NCBI GenBank assembly: GCA_021234155.1
Contig: JAJEKV010000021.1
Coordinates: 17,123,563 to 17,187,562, forward strand
Source: Isoetes taiwanensis
Lineage: Eukaryota > Streptophyta > Lycopodiopsida > Isoetales > Isoetaceae
DNA length: 64,000 bases
Reading direction: 5' to 3'
A program made the translations under genes and the position numbers. Position 1 is the stretch's first letter, and every line of letters begins with the position of its first letter. This document shows, piece after piece, positions 44,583 to 57,169 of this stretch. The notes under the pieces were generated by a model. The model made no database searches and had not been told where the DNA came from. It was given only the letters and a program-made list of their open reading frames with translations.

Positions 44583-46210
44583 AATGCCCGTCGTCGTCAT
44601 GAAGTAAACCCTAGGAGTACACGCACCTGATGAGAACTTTAGAATTTTGTATTGAGCTGGATGGTCTGCCGTTATAATTCCGTAAGCATAATTTTCGATT
44701 CGAAGTTAGCAATCATACCATAATAAGGGGCAACTTGTTCACAAAGACAACATTCTCAAACTTCTTATAAGACATCTATGCAAAGTTCAAACAACCTACG
44801 ATTCTATATAGTGTTTATGGATTGTAGAGTTCACTTCATTAATATTGTTAACATCTCATGGCCGTTTCCTCAAACTCTTAGATGTGAGCAGAGAACAAAT
44901 GGGTGCTCTAGGCATAGGTATCGATTCGAACTTAGAAATCATGCCATAATGAAGGGCAATCTGAATAATTGGGGTGTTCTTTCCAAGCCTTGAGGTATGC
45001 AGTTTTAGCCGTTTAAACAAATTTGATTCAAGCCATGTACAACGTGCAGGTCCTTTGTTGCAAGTTGTGTAATAAATAGCATATGCATTTGAAAGTTCTG
45101 TTAGGCCTTCTGTTTGCAGAGTATGCAGTGTTGAGGTACTTGTGAGAAAGATGCAATTTCTAGCATTTGATTGTATCCAAATGAAGACATGTATTTAACT
45201 TTGAGGGTAGAGGCACTTGTGTTAAGCTTTGAGAAATCTACTCATGTGTTAAGGTTTGTGGATACACTTGTTTTGCCTGGTAATATTGATGGCTTATATA
45301 GTTGCCCTATTACTTTGCTTTAAAGATCGCGACACTGCCTAATTTGCTAAGGGGTCCAATATCTCTAAGAGGCATTTTGTGAATCTGGTGGTGTTGTTAT
45401 TCAATGTTACAAGATCAAACGTGTCTTGAGTGGAACATATTTTGACTTCATGGCTATGGTTGGAAAACCATAGTATAATGTGGATAATGCGATTTGACCC
45501 TATCAAGAAAATATACAGACGGACAAAAGAGTGTGGAAGACATTAGATCAAGAATATTCCCAACGAAAGGTGCAAAACATGGCAAAGTGGAAAAATAGTA
45601 ATGCCCCTTGTCTACGGTCTGAGGCATAAGTCAGAAATGCTGGTATTATTTAAGTATGTGTCTATAAACTATCGATTTGTCAAGTCTCTTCTTAAGCCAT
45701 TTCTCATGGTGTTTTTGAAATTTAGACCAAATTCACATTGAATACAACTCTCTTTCAATTGCCGCATTTCTTCATGAGGCTTATGATATTATATCCGCTT
45801 AGACCAAATTTACGTTTGTGCCAATGCAGAAGGGCATACGTAGTTTTTGTGTTATCCCAAAGGAAATTGGTTTTTCAACACCTTTATAGAAAGCATGTGT
45901 ACAACGTTGAAAAGTAAAAGATGAAAACATTGTAATGCATACCGTGAAAACTATTAATACAATGTCGGAAGTACTTGCTTCAACATGTTCAATTTGCAAT
46001 AGCTTCACTTCCTAAACAAACATGGATTTCAAATGAAGCATGTCACAACCTTATTGCAAAAAACATAACCAACTTATTGCATTGAACCATGTTTTTGCAT
46101 TATTTACCTAGGAGCATGACGTGGATAAGAAAATTAATTATTTGGTGCAATGTTTCAATCCGTTTTTTTTACGTTTTGATTGATTTTCGTCGCGAAACCT
46201 AACTTCCAGA
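44583..46210. other. Intergenic
   Basis: About 1.6 kb, AT-rich, with no gene or repeat I can support. Confidence 0.4.
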
Positions 46211-46639
46211 TCTGCCACCAAACCTAAATTCCGGATCTGCCGTCCTGGGAAAATGCTACTACTGAGAATCCAAAGCCTAGTGGAGGAACTGACCATGATA
46301 ACAAGGGACGGTGCATTTGCTTCGGAGCTCTCCAACGGATCTACAAAGCCCATATATGTATACCTCTTACATGACAACATCCCATCCGGTTTTTTATTTT
46401 GCAACATGGCTGAGGAAGTGCCAGTACCGTCTAGCAGAAGTTTCAAAGTGGGAGCTAGCACATGTATCTTCCTATATTGTCAAATGTTTTCCATGTGTTT
46501 GTGATGAGATTGAGCTAGTAATTCATGAAAATCGTATTTTTGGGATATCTTTCTTGAACTTGGAGTTGGGTGATTGATTGAAGCTGAATTTTGTAGTTGG
46601 AATAGCTGCGGGGATTGTTGCATTGAGAGATCAAATTAA

Positions 46640-46700
46640 GCAGCAGCAGACATTTACAAATAGTGCAAGTGCAAATAGTGCATGTGCAAATAGTGTAGGT
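46640..46700. repeat. Short tandem repeat GCAAATAGTGCAAGT
   Basis: About three imperfect copies of ACAAATAGTGCAAGT in tandem. Confidence 0.7.
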
Positions 46701-46813
46701 GCGGCAGTTTCTCTGTTTCTAATTATTCTAAAGCTGAACCATCCGTTGATGTTTCTGGAACATCTATTTCTCTTCTGGGACGGAGAAATAATAATAAACC
46801 TAGCACCAACACA

Positions 46814-48567
46814 TTGGAGCAATTTGGGCAAATGAGCTCTACCAAAAATCCAAAATCCCATGTTGTTTTCAACAATTTAAGTAGAGGGTCTGACAAAAAT
46901 GGAAAATTGGCATCGAAGAAAACAGACCATCATGCACAATGGATTACAGTGATGGAGAATCATAGGGTAATCCGAGCTGCTACTTTGAATGAATTCCCAA
47001 ATTTTACATTGCCTGAATTCAAGAGAATTCATGTGAATAAAAAATGGATAAAAAGGAGGGACAAGTTAGCGCATCTTTTGACATCAGATGGATCTTTGAA
47101 GCAAATATGTTGGCCAAATGTGCCATATTTAGTCCCAGAAAAGTTTGTTAGAGACACAATAAATTCACTTATTTCGGGTGCCAAAAGACGTTTGAGATTA
47201 AGAGAAAACAAGTTTCCGAGGAATTATGAAGAAGATGACCATGTTTCTTTGGTTGCCACGTCTTTAGCTTTAGATAAAACAGACCTGTCATTCTTTAACG
47301 AACTTTTGTATGCAGGTTACCAACATCCTTCTTATTTTTATGATAAAGAGTTTGTGATTACCGCTGAGGTGAAGGACAGAAAATATGATAATGTTTTTTA
47401 TAACACATTGGCTATTAAAATATTGAGTCTTGGTGTTAATATAGCTAATGTTTATTTTCCTTTTGAAACGGGCCACATTTGTGCAGAAAGGAAGATTGAA
47501 GGACTCTCTATTGGGGTAAAGACGTTATTCTTTTAGGATTTAATGATTTCTAGTTTTATATGGATGTGCTTGTCTTTTGCTCATAATTTTCATACTTGTC
47601 TTTGATATGTAGGATGAGTTGTGATGGCCTGAATGCATGGCTCGTTCTACGCTTGATAAGAGGCTTGCTTTTGTAGAAGATGATGAATCTGATTCTGATG
47701 TGGAGAAAGAAATTGCAAAAGAATCAAATATCAATACGAAACACAAGGAAACGCAAAGTGAAGGAAGTATCAATTCGGAGTGGGCGGCCAAACATGTTCT
47801 TACCGAGGTATTTTCATTCCATATGCAATTAAGCTACAATAGAGATGGATTTCATCTTTATTTGTTGTTGCTGATGTTCTAGAAAAACAAGTATCGTGAA
47901 AATCAGTTTGTCTCTTTGTTGACTGATGATATTGCAATGAGAGTGGGTAAGATTCATCGCATGGATATAGAGGGCTTTATTTATGGAATCCCAATTGGCA
48001 AGAGCAATGTTTCTTTAAATGTGTATGTTGTTGATGAGGGTTGCGATGAAGTGGCATTACCATACCCGCGCACAGATGAAGTTATAACATTTGGTAACTT
48101 GGGGGAAGACATGAAGGCATGGTATATACGATGGCCAACTGATCGCCTCTCCTCTCTTACAGAATCAAAGGCCTTGAAGATCATTCATGACTCAAGTATG
48201 CAGGTAACATTGAAGTATCTATTGCTTATGTAATTTGCTAACTTTTATACTAGTCCTCCATTGTGCAGGTTATTGATGGCCAAGTGTTAAAAGGATTTTG
48301 CCACACTAGAGCCTGCGGTGCATAAAACTGTTTGTTTGGTTGCTTTGTGAAGATGTCACGCTATTTGAGATTCTGAATTTCTGCAGCAAGTGCAAGCCTG
48401 AAAATAACAATGCTTTTTTTGCTCTCGCTAAGTCTAAAACTAAAGGGCCAGAGTTGTATAAGCAGTTTGCTATCGCATGCATTAAAACAAAAGTGGTGGA
48501 GGTTACTAAGGAAGGATGGAAGACACGCACTTTCGATCGAACGACTCTGAAACTCTTTTGTAATTAG
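46814..48567 (+). pseudogene. Broken transposon-like gene with DUF8039-like segment
   Basis: Segments with plausible splice borders are 46814-47514 (FPNFTLPEFKRIHVNKKWIK, PYLVPEKFVRDTINSLISGA), 47613-47806 (WAAKHVLTE at the end), 47896-48203 and 48268-48567. The third segment has HRMDIEGFIYGIPIGKSNVS, ALPYPRTDEVITFGN and WYIRWPTD. Its pattern (a GxPI motif, LP-P, a short strand, then WP) resembles the DUF8039 domain found in plant transposon proteins, a weak resemblance by eye. A TGA just after the second segment starts, and a stop with a frame change near 48325, show it is broken. The last piece (LYKQFAIACIKTKVVEVTKE) is unassigned. Confidence 0.45.
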
Positions 48568-48947
48568 GATGTTACTTTTATAGTTACTCTGTAACACTTT
48601 TGTGTAACAGTCATGTTACTTTTTGGGACAACTTTAAAAGATGCTTGTAGTTAGATCATTTTGGTATTGATTGAAGACAAAATAGTGCTAGTGAGGGCAC
48701 TCAGTATTATGATATTCTTTGATTATGTCAATTTTAATAAAGATGTCATTATGTGTTTTACTTTGTATCTTGTCTCCACTGTTTTATGCATCTGGAGTTT
48801 CTAAATCCAAGGGATTCAAGGTCATCATCACAATGGCAGATCCAGTGATGGAAGTGACGAGGATGGTGAGTTCCTGCAGCTTGTTGAGAGGTTTGCTTCG
48901 GACATCTCCAATGGATCTACAAAGTTCATATAAGATAAACATCTGGC

Positions 48948-49560
48948 ATGAAAAAATGCGTCTTTGTTACTTCTTTCGGCAGTCCAACTGAAGACTGCTG
49001 GGATGGCAATGATGGAGCTCACAATTTCCCTGCAGGATTAAGAGTCATGGTGGTAGATGATGATTCTCTCTGCCTTATGATCATGAAGAGGATGCTTCAA
49101 CAGTGTAATTATAAAGGTTAGCATTCTTTATCATTCCATTTACATGAAATTGAGGACTTACAATTATGCAGAATTCTAGAGCCATATAATTAGCAATTAC
49201 CCCTACAGCTTACAAAGACTTACTGTTCTTACTTCTTTCTTTGAGGGAAATGCTTAGATGAAAGGATTTTTTAGTTAGAAAGATGTGCTTTCATTTTATA
49301 TTTATCTCAATGACTTCCCACTCGACATGTCAGAAGAAAAAGACAAGAAAATAGATAAATTTTTGACAAATAATCTTTTGTAAGCAATTGCTAAATTGAA
49401 AGCTAACATCTGATGTACTCTATTGCAATTACTACACTTCCGTTATTGCGGGAGAACAGGAACAAGTATGACCTTGTGATAAGTGATGTATACATGCCAA
49501 ACATGGATGGTTTCAAACTGCTAGAGCTTATTGGACTTGAAATGGACTTACCTGTGATAA
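48948..49560 (+). pseudogene. Type-B response regulator (ARR) receiver fragment, two exons
   Basis: Exon one (ATG 48948 to 49116) encodes [20 protein letters not shown] and [10 protein letters not shown], matching the start of plant type-B ARR receivers (FPVGLRVLVVDDDPTCL). Exon two (about 49415-49560) encodes [20 protein letters not shown], with the phospho-accepting Asp in [11 protein letters not shown], then [14 protein letters not shown]. The exon-two acceptor is damaged, and no later exons (end of receiver, GARP/Myb DNA-binding domain) are found before the next genes. It would be a cytokinin phosphorelay transcription factor if complete. Here it is a fragment. Confidence 0.82.
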
Positions 49561-49780
49561 GTAAGCATGCATTCCAGTTTCAATACTTTACAAACATTTT
49601 ATAGTGCCCATGCTTCATAAAGTATGTATAGCAAAATTTAGGAGCATGAGTCTATTTCTGTCGCGCTTAATTTGTTCTGCAGAATAAACTATCAAAGCCT
49701 AACTCTGAATGTACTTTTGACCGTAACCATGTACTTCTATTCTAATGAACCAATCCATGTCATTAGAATAAATGTGTATT

Positions 49781-50075
49781 CTATCATGCCATTTAAATAA
49801 TAAAGATCAAGTTTGAATTTCTTCTGCAGACCAGTGGGGGAGCCCTACATTGCACCTGTGATTCAGAGCAATGTCCTTGGGTTCTAAGATCACCTATAGT
49901 TTCAATTAAACTCAAATGCTAGCAGGGGTCTATCATGCCATTTAAATAATAACGATCAAGTTTGAATTTCTTCTGCAGGCCAGTGGAGGAGCCCTACATT
50001 GCACCTGTGATTCAGAGCAATATCCTTGGGTTCTAAGATCACCTATAGTTTCAGTTAAACTCGGTTGCTAGTAGG
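49781..50075. repeat. Tandem duplication, 149-bp period
   Basis: CTATCATGCCATTTAAATAA begins at 49781 and again at 49930. The two units differ at only a few positions. Confidence 0.85.
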
Positions 50076-52335
50076 GGCAGCTAGCATCTTCATGCGCATC
50101 TTCAAACTCTCTAAGGGTGTATTGGAAGATGAGGCTATTGCTATTTTGCATTTGTTGTTATATATGTTTTTAAATAAGTCAAAGTAAGATTATCTTATAT
50201 ATTTATATAGTGAAACTTTCCGATCAATAATCATTAGAAACAACCTCGTATTTCTTAATCAAACAATGTTTCAAAGCATTTAAGTTTATTGTTCTAATAT
50301 ATTAAGGTTAAATACCATGCTGCAATATCATATAAATAAATTTCACACAAGCCCTATTAGATATCATATAATAGAAACTAGGTATAAATATACCGCTTCA
50401 AAATCATATCGATCAACTATTTGAGATCATAGAAAAAAAATCATACCAACAAAGCTAAACCATGTCAATTTGCCACGTTATATGTTGACCATTAATTGCT
50501 ACAAAATATACGAATAATTTACCAAGTCAATATACTAGAGAGGATAGATGCTATCAAATACTATTCCATTAAACTTTATATACTAAGTATTAGTTCATAT
50601 CATACATGTTAAATTGCTAATAAAACTAACTGAAATGATTAGGTTTTAGTACCATGGAGAAAAATAGGGTAAAAAAACTCATATTAATATATTTAAATCA
50701 AATACATTTATCACATTATGTATTGGTGATTAATCACTGTAAAGCATCATGATAAGTAACCAATGTAAAGCATCATGATAATTATGCACTTAAAATTACC
50801 GTTTCAATATACTAAAGAAGATAGATGTGATCAAATAGCAGTCGACCAAACTTGACATACTAAACGATAGTATGTATCATATAATTTAAGTTGGTATAGA
50901 GACCAATTAATATTGCCATGTTTCAATACCATGTCAAAAAACAATGTTGGATTATCACCTTAGAAAAATATATTGATGAACCATATTGGATAACTAGACA
51001 TGGTTTATAAACTTTTGAACCCACTAACATGTACTGATTTATGGATTTGGTTTTCACCAATAAACCGATTAAAAAAAAAATCATATTGGTTCAATTTTGG
51101 GGGCTTTGTGTAGGAGAGTTCATTCTGCCATATATCAAAAAATAATAAGCTTGCTCAGAGTATTATCAAAATCAACTTATGCAAATAAGAAATGCAAAGC
51201 AATTACTTAAAATTGTTAATTTCGGTTTTTGCCCAGACCATGCTCGAAATACCTTGTTTCATGCTATGCAAAAATAAAGATGCATCCAACAAAAATATTG
51301 AATAATATTAAATCTTGCAAAGAAATATGCAAAGAAAAGTGCAGATTATTCTTGAAAGAAATAACTATATGATTGCAAAGGAATAGATCAAAAACCAAAA
51401 AATCCGTCACATATCTTACCATTGGAGGATCGCCATATCTTCGTTTGAATGCATCCTATAGAAAATATAGCACAATAGAGCAGAATGATCATTTCAAGAG
51501 GAGAAAAACCCACTTTTAGCCCAAAGTTTCGTTATCCACGATTGAGCTCAAAATTCAACCTTGGGCTCTTGAAAAATTGAAATTGCTTAAATAAGCCAAG
51601 AAAAATCTAAAATATGTAGAATTAAAACCTGAAGCCATGCACAAACTTTACCTTGCGCTCAAACTTAACCCTAATTGCAAGAAATGTGCGCATACAAATC
51701 TAGCCTCTGGCTCGAAACCATCATCAAGCATGCATGCAACCACCTTCCAGAATATAGTAAGCATCGGATCTTGCCAAAAACGACATCATCAGAATAGGAA
51801 TCAGAGCTGGAAAACCAAAATCATACTAATTTTTTTTTCTTCCCATTTTTGGATAATCAGGTAATTGTTTCCGGCCCCTAAAATCACCACAACCTTTGAA
51901 TTGGCAAGTTCTCAATCTTTTATCATTTGCAGAGGATCTTGAGTGCAAAAAGAGGAAGTAGAGTCCATGAAGTTAGCAAGAGCTGTCCTTGTGATAGCCG
52001 AGCTTTGTGTTCCGAAACAAAAGCAGAGGTCCAATACGACAAAACCCAGAGGGGTCGAAAGTTATTTTCCATGAACATTAACCTAATCTAACATGGAGCC
52101 AAGCGAAAAAAAGGAATGCGATCCCAAAACTAAAATCATGAGAAATTATCTCTTTTTGATTTTTGGACAATCGAAATCTTTTTCCATGGTCTAAACCCCC
52201 AATAATCTTAGAAAATCAGACTAAAAAAGCTCCAAAAAGTTTTTACTGGAAAATCCAAATTTAAACAATAGAAGATGTAGTGTTAACTTGTTACACATGG
52301 CAACCCTTTGTTGAGTTATCAACTTGAATGTCTGA
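50076..52335. other. Long AT-rich intergenic region
   Basis: No gene supported over about 2.2 kb. A short duplication (AAAGCATCATGATAA) occurs near 50740-50780. Confidence 0.45.
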
Positions 52336-52394
52336 TTCCGGCCTAGAAAATTGGCCGACGCGCGGATGTGCGGAGGCCAATTTTCTGGCCGGAA
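52336..52394. repeat. Near-perfect 20-bp inverted repeat (hairpin)
   Basis: The left arm is TTCCGGCC, then one extra T, then AGAAAATTGGCC. The right arm GGCCAATTTTCTGGCCGGAA is complementary apart from that base. The loop is about 18 bases. Confidence 0.8.
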
Positions 52395-52578
52395 TTTGCG
52401 ACACGTGGTCATTAATGTAACGTGAAATTTAGGGTGGGGCATTTTCTGTGCCATGTCACAATTTCATTGTTCACAATTTTGCTCTGGCCTGCCGAGCTCC
52501 GGCTATGGCGTCGTCGTGATGCCAGAGCTTTAGGTGTCGTCGATTCGGCCGTTGTTTATTTTCTGAAGCGCCGAATTC

Positions 52579-52830
52579 TGCTCTTTCTTTTGATGTGATT
52601 TTGAAGAAGAGCGCTTGAGATTATTATAGTTTTTGAAGAATCTTTGTTTTCTTGTGTTGTTCTAGAGATTTTCGTGGCTTTTTCAATTGGAAGGCCTTGA
52701 ATTAGATTATGCTCTTTCTTTTGATGTGCTTTTGGAGAAGAGCGCTTGAGATTATCATAGTTTTTGAAGGACCTTGGTTTTCTTATATCTTTCTGGAGAT
52801 TTTCGTGGCTTTTTCAACTGGAAGGCCTTA
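52579..52830. repeat. Tandem duplication, about 131-bp period, in a 5' leader
   Basis: TGCTCTTTCTTTTGATGTG starts at 52579 and again at 52710, each followed by GAGCGCTTGAGATTAT and ending GGAAGGCCTT. It lies upstream of the small membrane-protein frame. Confidence 0.85.
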
Positions 52831-52957
52831 TTTGAGTAAGAATCTTTTATTTTTGATTTTGAATCTATCCACGATACAAGATAAAAAACAAGGTCATTTT
52901 GCTGCTGAAAACATCAATCCTTTTTCAGGTTCATTTAATTCGGCGATTATCTTTGTT

Positions 52958-53374
52958 ATGGCAACTCTGCTTCTCTCTGGCGCCGAAATAGGGCTCATAT
53001 GGCTATGGCGGACGATTTACATAGCGTTAATTTCTTTACTTCCACTCTTTTTTCTATTAACATTGACAAGAATGACAAATTCCTATGTTTCTGATGCAAT
53101 ACCCACATCTTCTTCAACAATTTCACATAAGCAGGGCATTTCAGAGATTAGAAAATCGGTAGATGGAAAACAGAGGCAGATTAAACAAGAGCATGATGGT
53201 CATGATGAGGGAAAAAACAGGGGAAGTGGAAGTGCTCCAGGTCTGAGAAGAAATTCCTATACTGGAACGCCAGTTTGGGCCATTCTTTCTCTTGTTCTGG
53301 CAGTGCTGACAATAGGAAGGATTCCGACAATTCTCATTTACCCTGTTCTTCAACCGTTGCTCCAGATTTTTTAA
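52958..53374 (+). CDS. Small predicted membrane protein, unrecognised
   Basis: The frame is open from 52709, but the first part lies in the duplicated leader. A possible splice acceptor (TTTTTCAG) sits at about 52928, and the ATG at 52958 gives 138 residues. Residues about 10-40 (IWLWRTIYIALISLLPLFFL) look like a membrane segment, and the C-terminus (AILSLVLAVLTIGRIPTILI) like a second. Between them is a polar, basic stretch with KQEHDGHDEGKN. No family is recognised. Codon use and splice context make it plausible as a real gene, but it could be chance. Confidence 0.45.
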   Translation: MATLLLSGAEIGLIWLWRTIYIALISLLPLFFLLTLTRMTNSYVSDAIPTSSSTISHKQGISEIRKSVDGKQRQIKQEHDGHDEGKNRGSGSAPGLRRNSYTGTPVWAILSLVLAVLTIGRIPTILIYPVLQPLLQIF

Positions 53375-54970
53375 CAAAAACCTATTGATTATGCTGCTAA
53401 TTTTTTCTGTTGAATGTACTGTTTCTGCTATCTTCAATATATTTATGTTCCTGCTATGAATCTGAGTTTGGATGTACTGTTCTTCAATGTATCTGATCAG
53501 ATTAAGAGTTCAATGCAAAGGATGTGGAATTTTGTGTAATATTTCATTGAATGAATTGTGTCTAATATGTGATTGAATGTTATAACTGTATTTGAATAAT
53601 ATGCGATTGAAATGACTGAAAACATACCTCCAACAGGAAATTTTTTAAGGGACCTATAATTCTGTATAAATATAATGAATTGGCCATTCCTTGTAAAACA
53701 CGCCCGCAAAAGTGTAGCCTGAACTGGCCATTTTTCCTACTTCTTTCTAATGTGGTTACAACCCAATTGGCGATTTTTGAACCAAATATCTAACAATGTG
53801 TAGCTCAAATGGCAATTTTTAGTTAGAACCTTATTAAATATAGAGCTGCCCAAACATAAAGAAGTCGCTATCCTATATATTATGTGTTAAAGTTACATGT
53901 TGTATGAATTTAATTCCATACCCCATCTGAAAGTAAAGAAAATGAAAATGTTCACAATGCTACACAAAATATTTTAATAAAATTGCTCCAAATTATACGC
54001 ATCCCTAAATTGTATGCGTCGAACTTCGACGTATACAGATCTTATACAAATGACCATTCATAATAATCCAATCACCACTCTCTCATTTTAAATCTAACGA
54101 CCATCTAACTTGATTGTTGACGCCCCTGTTTTCAGTGTTTTGCTTCTGCTCTTTTGATAAAATTTGCTTGTCGTTCAATAATGCATAGATTGCTGGTAGG
54201 GAGAATCGAATGTGGGAGTCTTTGTAAAGAGCAAATAGAATTACCTCAACATTCGATTTTCCAAAAGAGCAGGATTATTCTTAGTTGGTAAATGTATATA
54301 GGAATAAAAATTTCTAATAATATTGGTTCCCCATATGGCAAATTTATGAGGGGGCCTCTTAATGAATTAGGATGTGGCGAAAGTAAAGGCATTACGGGAT
54401 TTGGCCGAGTGGCCTAAATGACCATTCCATAATGGGACTAAATTGGCCGCAAAGTCGATATCACTCTAATTAGCAAACATCTAATTGGCCATTCTAATGT
54501 CCTAATAGATAATAAAGTGCCACAAAATGGCGAATCTGCATATAGTCCATAGGTGAGCCATCCTACTCAAGCTGGCCATCACATTTTGCGAGAACCCAAA
54601 CGGCCAGCTGGGGCCACTAAAATTTTGGATGACCTTCAAGATGACCTTGATTCTTGGAAAATGGCATGCAAAAATCACTATTCTTGGAAAGAATCTGTGC
54701 CACGTGGCACATGGAAATTGGCGGACGAGACAGAAAATGCCCCACCCAAATTTTGGGCACGAAACAGGGATCACGGCAAGCTCACGCTTAAAGGTCCAAG
54801 GCGGCTGTTTCTTCGATCTTCACCTGTTTGAACAGATAAGAATCTCCTATTCTGATTATCATTCCAGGACTTTAAAAATGCGTGGCAACACCACACCACC
54901 GGAAGGACGGCCGACCCAACTATGATATTGTGGAAAAACTTAGCCTATCCTCCTTCGTTTGAAAAAAAAC
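53375..54970. other. Intergenic, upstream of the P450
   Basis: No gene supported. CAGAAAATGCCCCACCC at 54731-54747 recurs inverted at about 52432-52448, hinting at a small dispersed repeat. The last few hundred bases should contain the P450 promoter, but no element is assignable. Confidence 0.4.
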
Positions 54971-57169
54971 ATGGCCGGATTACTGCTCTCTGCCTCCGCA
55001 TTTGGGCTTGCGTGTTTTTTGGCTTGGAAGCTATGGAGCATCATCAACCATTATCTCCTCATGCCTCGAGCCATCAGAGCTTCTTTCCTCCGACAGGGAA
55101 TTTCAGGACCTCCAGCTCCTCCCATGGTTGGAAATATGTTGCAGATTATGGACATGAGGGCGAAAGCCCTTGACAAGGATTTCCACGAAATCACTCATGA
55201 TATTGTCGACCATCTCCTGCCTGATTTGAAGCTCTACTCTAAAATTTATGGGAAAAACTATTTGATATGGATGGGTGATGAGTCAAGAGTGGTTATACAG
55301 GACCCAGATTTGGTGAGGGAAGTGCTCTGTAAGAAAGCTGGTCATTTTGGCAGGACGCCTCTTCAGCGGAAATTCATGGAGGATATAACTGGACATAGTA
55401 TATTAGTAGCAGAAGGTGAGGATTGGGCACAAAGAAGACGAATTTTGTCTCCAGCTTTTCATGCACAGAAGCTTAAGGTATGAAGTTTTCTTCTTTTCTT
55501 CTGGAGCAACATGTTTTCTATTTCTTTTTACCCCCTTTTTTACCCTGCAGGCAATGGTGGGAACCATGACAAAGTGCGCCGTGGAGATGGTTGAAAATTG
55601 GGAACAGGTTATTGAAAAACAGGGCTCAGAGGCAGAAATTGAGGTTTTAGAGCAGCTCAAATGCGTGACTGCAGATGTGATATCTCACACAGCATTTGGA
55701 AGTAGCTATGAGAAAGGGAAGAGGGTTTTCGAACTTTTGCGTTCTCTAGGACTTGTTTTGCGTAAGGCTCAAATATTAAACTGGCTTCCTGGAGCTAGGT
55801 AACGTTCTCTATTTTGGTCATTATGAAAGTGTAGTAGGGCATATGTTAAACCCTCACAGTCTGTGTCTTCTGTCTCCTCCCTTTGTGATCTCATGTCTGG
55901 TCACTTTTCTGGTAAAAAATCAAATGTAATTTTAGCAAGTGAGGTATGAGATAAAAGTCTATATAAAGTTTTTGTTGATTTAGGATCTATAGGCCTTAGG
56001 GCATCTGATAAAACCAAGAGAAAATTGTGCATACAAATATCTTAATGTTACTGGAAGGACATCACAAGTCAATTTCTCAATCATAGTCTGTTCATTTGGA
56101 AGCATTTAGCATACTTCTATCAATCTTCAATTCTAAAAGAAGAGTGGTCAGAAGGATTATCAGAAATAATCACTTAATTCCATGTCTATTGGCATAAAAG
56201 TGCATTAGATTTAATGCTGTTCAGGTTTTCATCCCATGCTGGGAGCAGAAAGTTCTTTTAAATTTGCGCTGACATCTTGCTAACTTTTCCAGGTTGCTTC
56301 CCATTCCAAGTAATTTGCAAATAAGGAGTTTGAAAAAACAGCTGAACTCTGTACTTGAAGAAATAGTTAAAGCAAGAAGGAACTCGGCAAATAATGGTGA
56401 ATTTGGAAATGATCTTTTAGGACTTATGCTAACAGAGGTTGCTGTTGGTGAGAAGAGTCATGGGAAGTTTGGGGATGAGAAATTGATCGAAGAGTGCAAG
56501 ACATTCTATATTGCAGGTCATGAGACAACATCCACTTTATTAACTTGGGCGTTAATGCTTTTGGCAAATTATCCTTTCTGGCAAGATCTTTCGCGTAAAG
56601 AAGTGCAAGAGATTACTATGGGCAATCATCCTGATGCAGAAATGGTTAGCAAGCTGAAGATTGTAAGTTCCTTTAGGCACCCTTAATTTTACCTCACATG
56701 TTGCTGAATTTTCTTCATAAATATGCATTGCGTCCCTTGGCAGGTGACAATGGTGATTAATGAAACTTTAAGATTGTACCCTCCAGCGATCTTTGTTGCT
56801 AAGGGAGCTTCCAAAAGCATTGACCTTGGAAAGTTGTTTGTTCCAAAGGGCGCTGGAGTTTTCGTTCCAATTGTTGCACTTCATCATGATCCATCGCTAT
56901 GGGGTGCTGATGCGAATGAGTTTAATCCAAATCGATTTGCTAATGGCATCGCACATGCATGCAAGCATCCAATGGCATTCATACCTTTTGCAGATGGGCC
57001 ACGGATCTGCATTGGCCAAGCATTTGCTGTCCTGGAAGCTAAAATTCTACTGGCCATTATTCTCTCCAGATTCAAATTTCGCATCTCCCCAAACTACAGA
57101 CACAATCCAGCAGGTACAGGCACCTTGAAGCCACACCATGGCATGCCCATTATATTTGAGAGGCTGTAG
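54971..57169 (+). CDS. Cytochrome P450, CYP72 clan (CYP709/CYP735-like), intact
   Basis: Four exons: 54971-55477, 55551-55798, 56293-56662 and 56744-57169, GT-AG introns with matching phases, 516 residues, no stops. The start ATG at 54971 gives an N-terminal membrane anchor (GLLLSASAFGLACFLAWKLW). Landmarks: FLRQGISGPPAPPMVGNM (proline hinge), DWAQRRRILSPAFH (C-helix), AGHETTSTLLTWA (I-helix oxygen-binding), ETLRLYPPAIF (ExxR), FNPNRF, and FIPFADGPRICIGQAFA (heme-binding Cys). The HDIVDHLLPDL segment near residue 60-70 recalls CYP709/CYP735/CYP734 members, which act on hormones or fatty acids. The substrate here is not predictable. ER membrane location is expected. It is the clearest intact host gene in the window. 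Confidence 0.95.
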
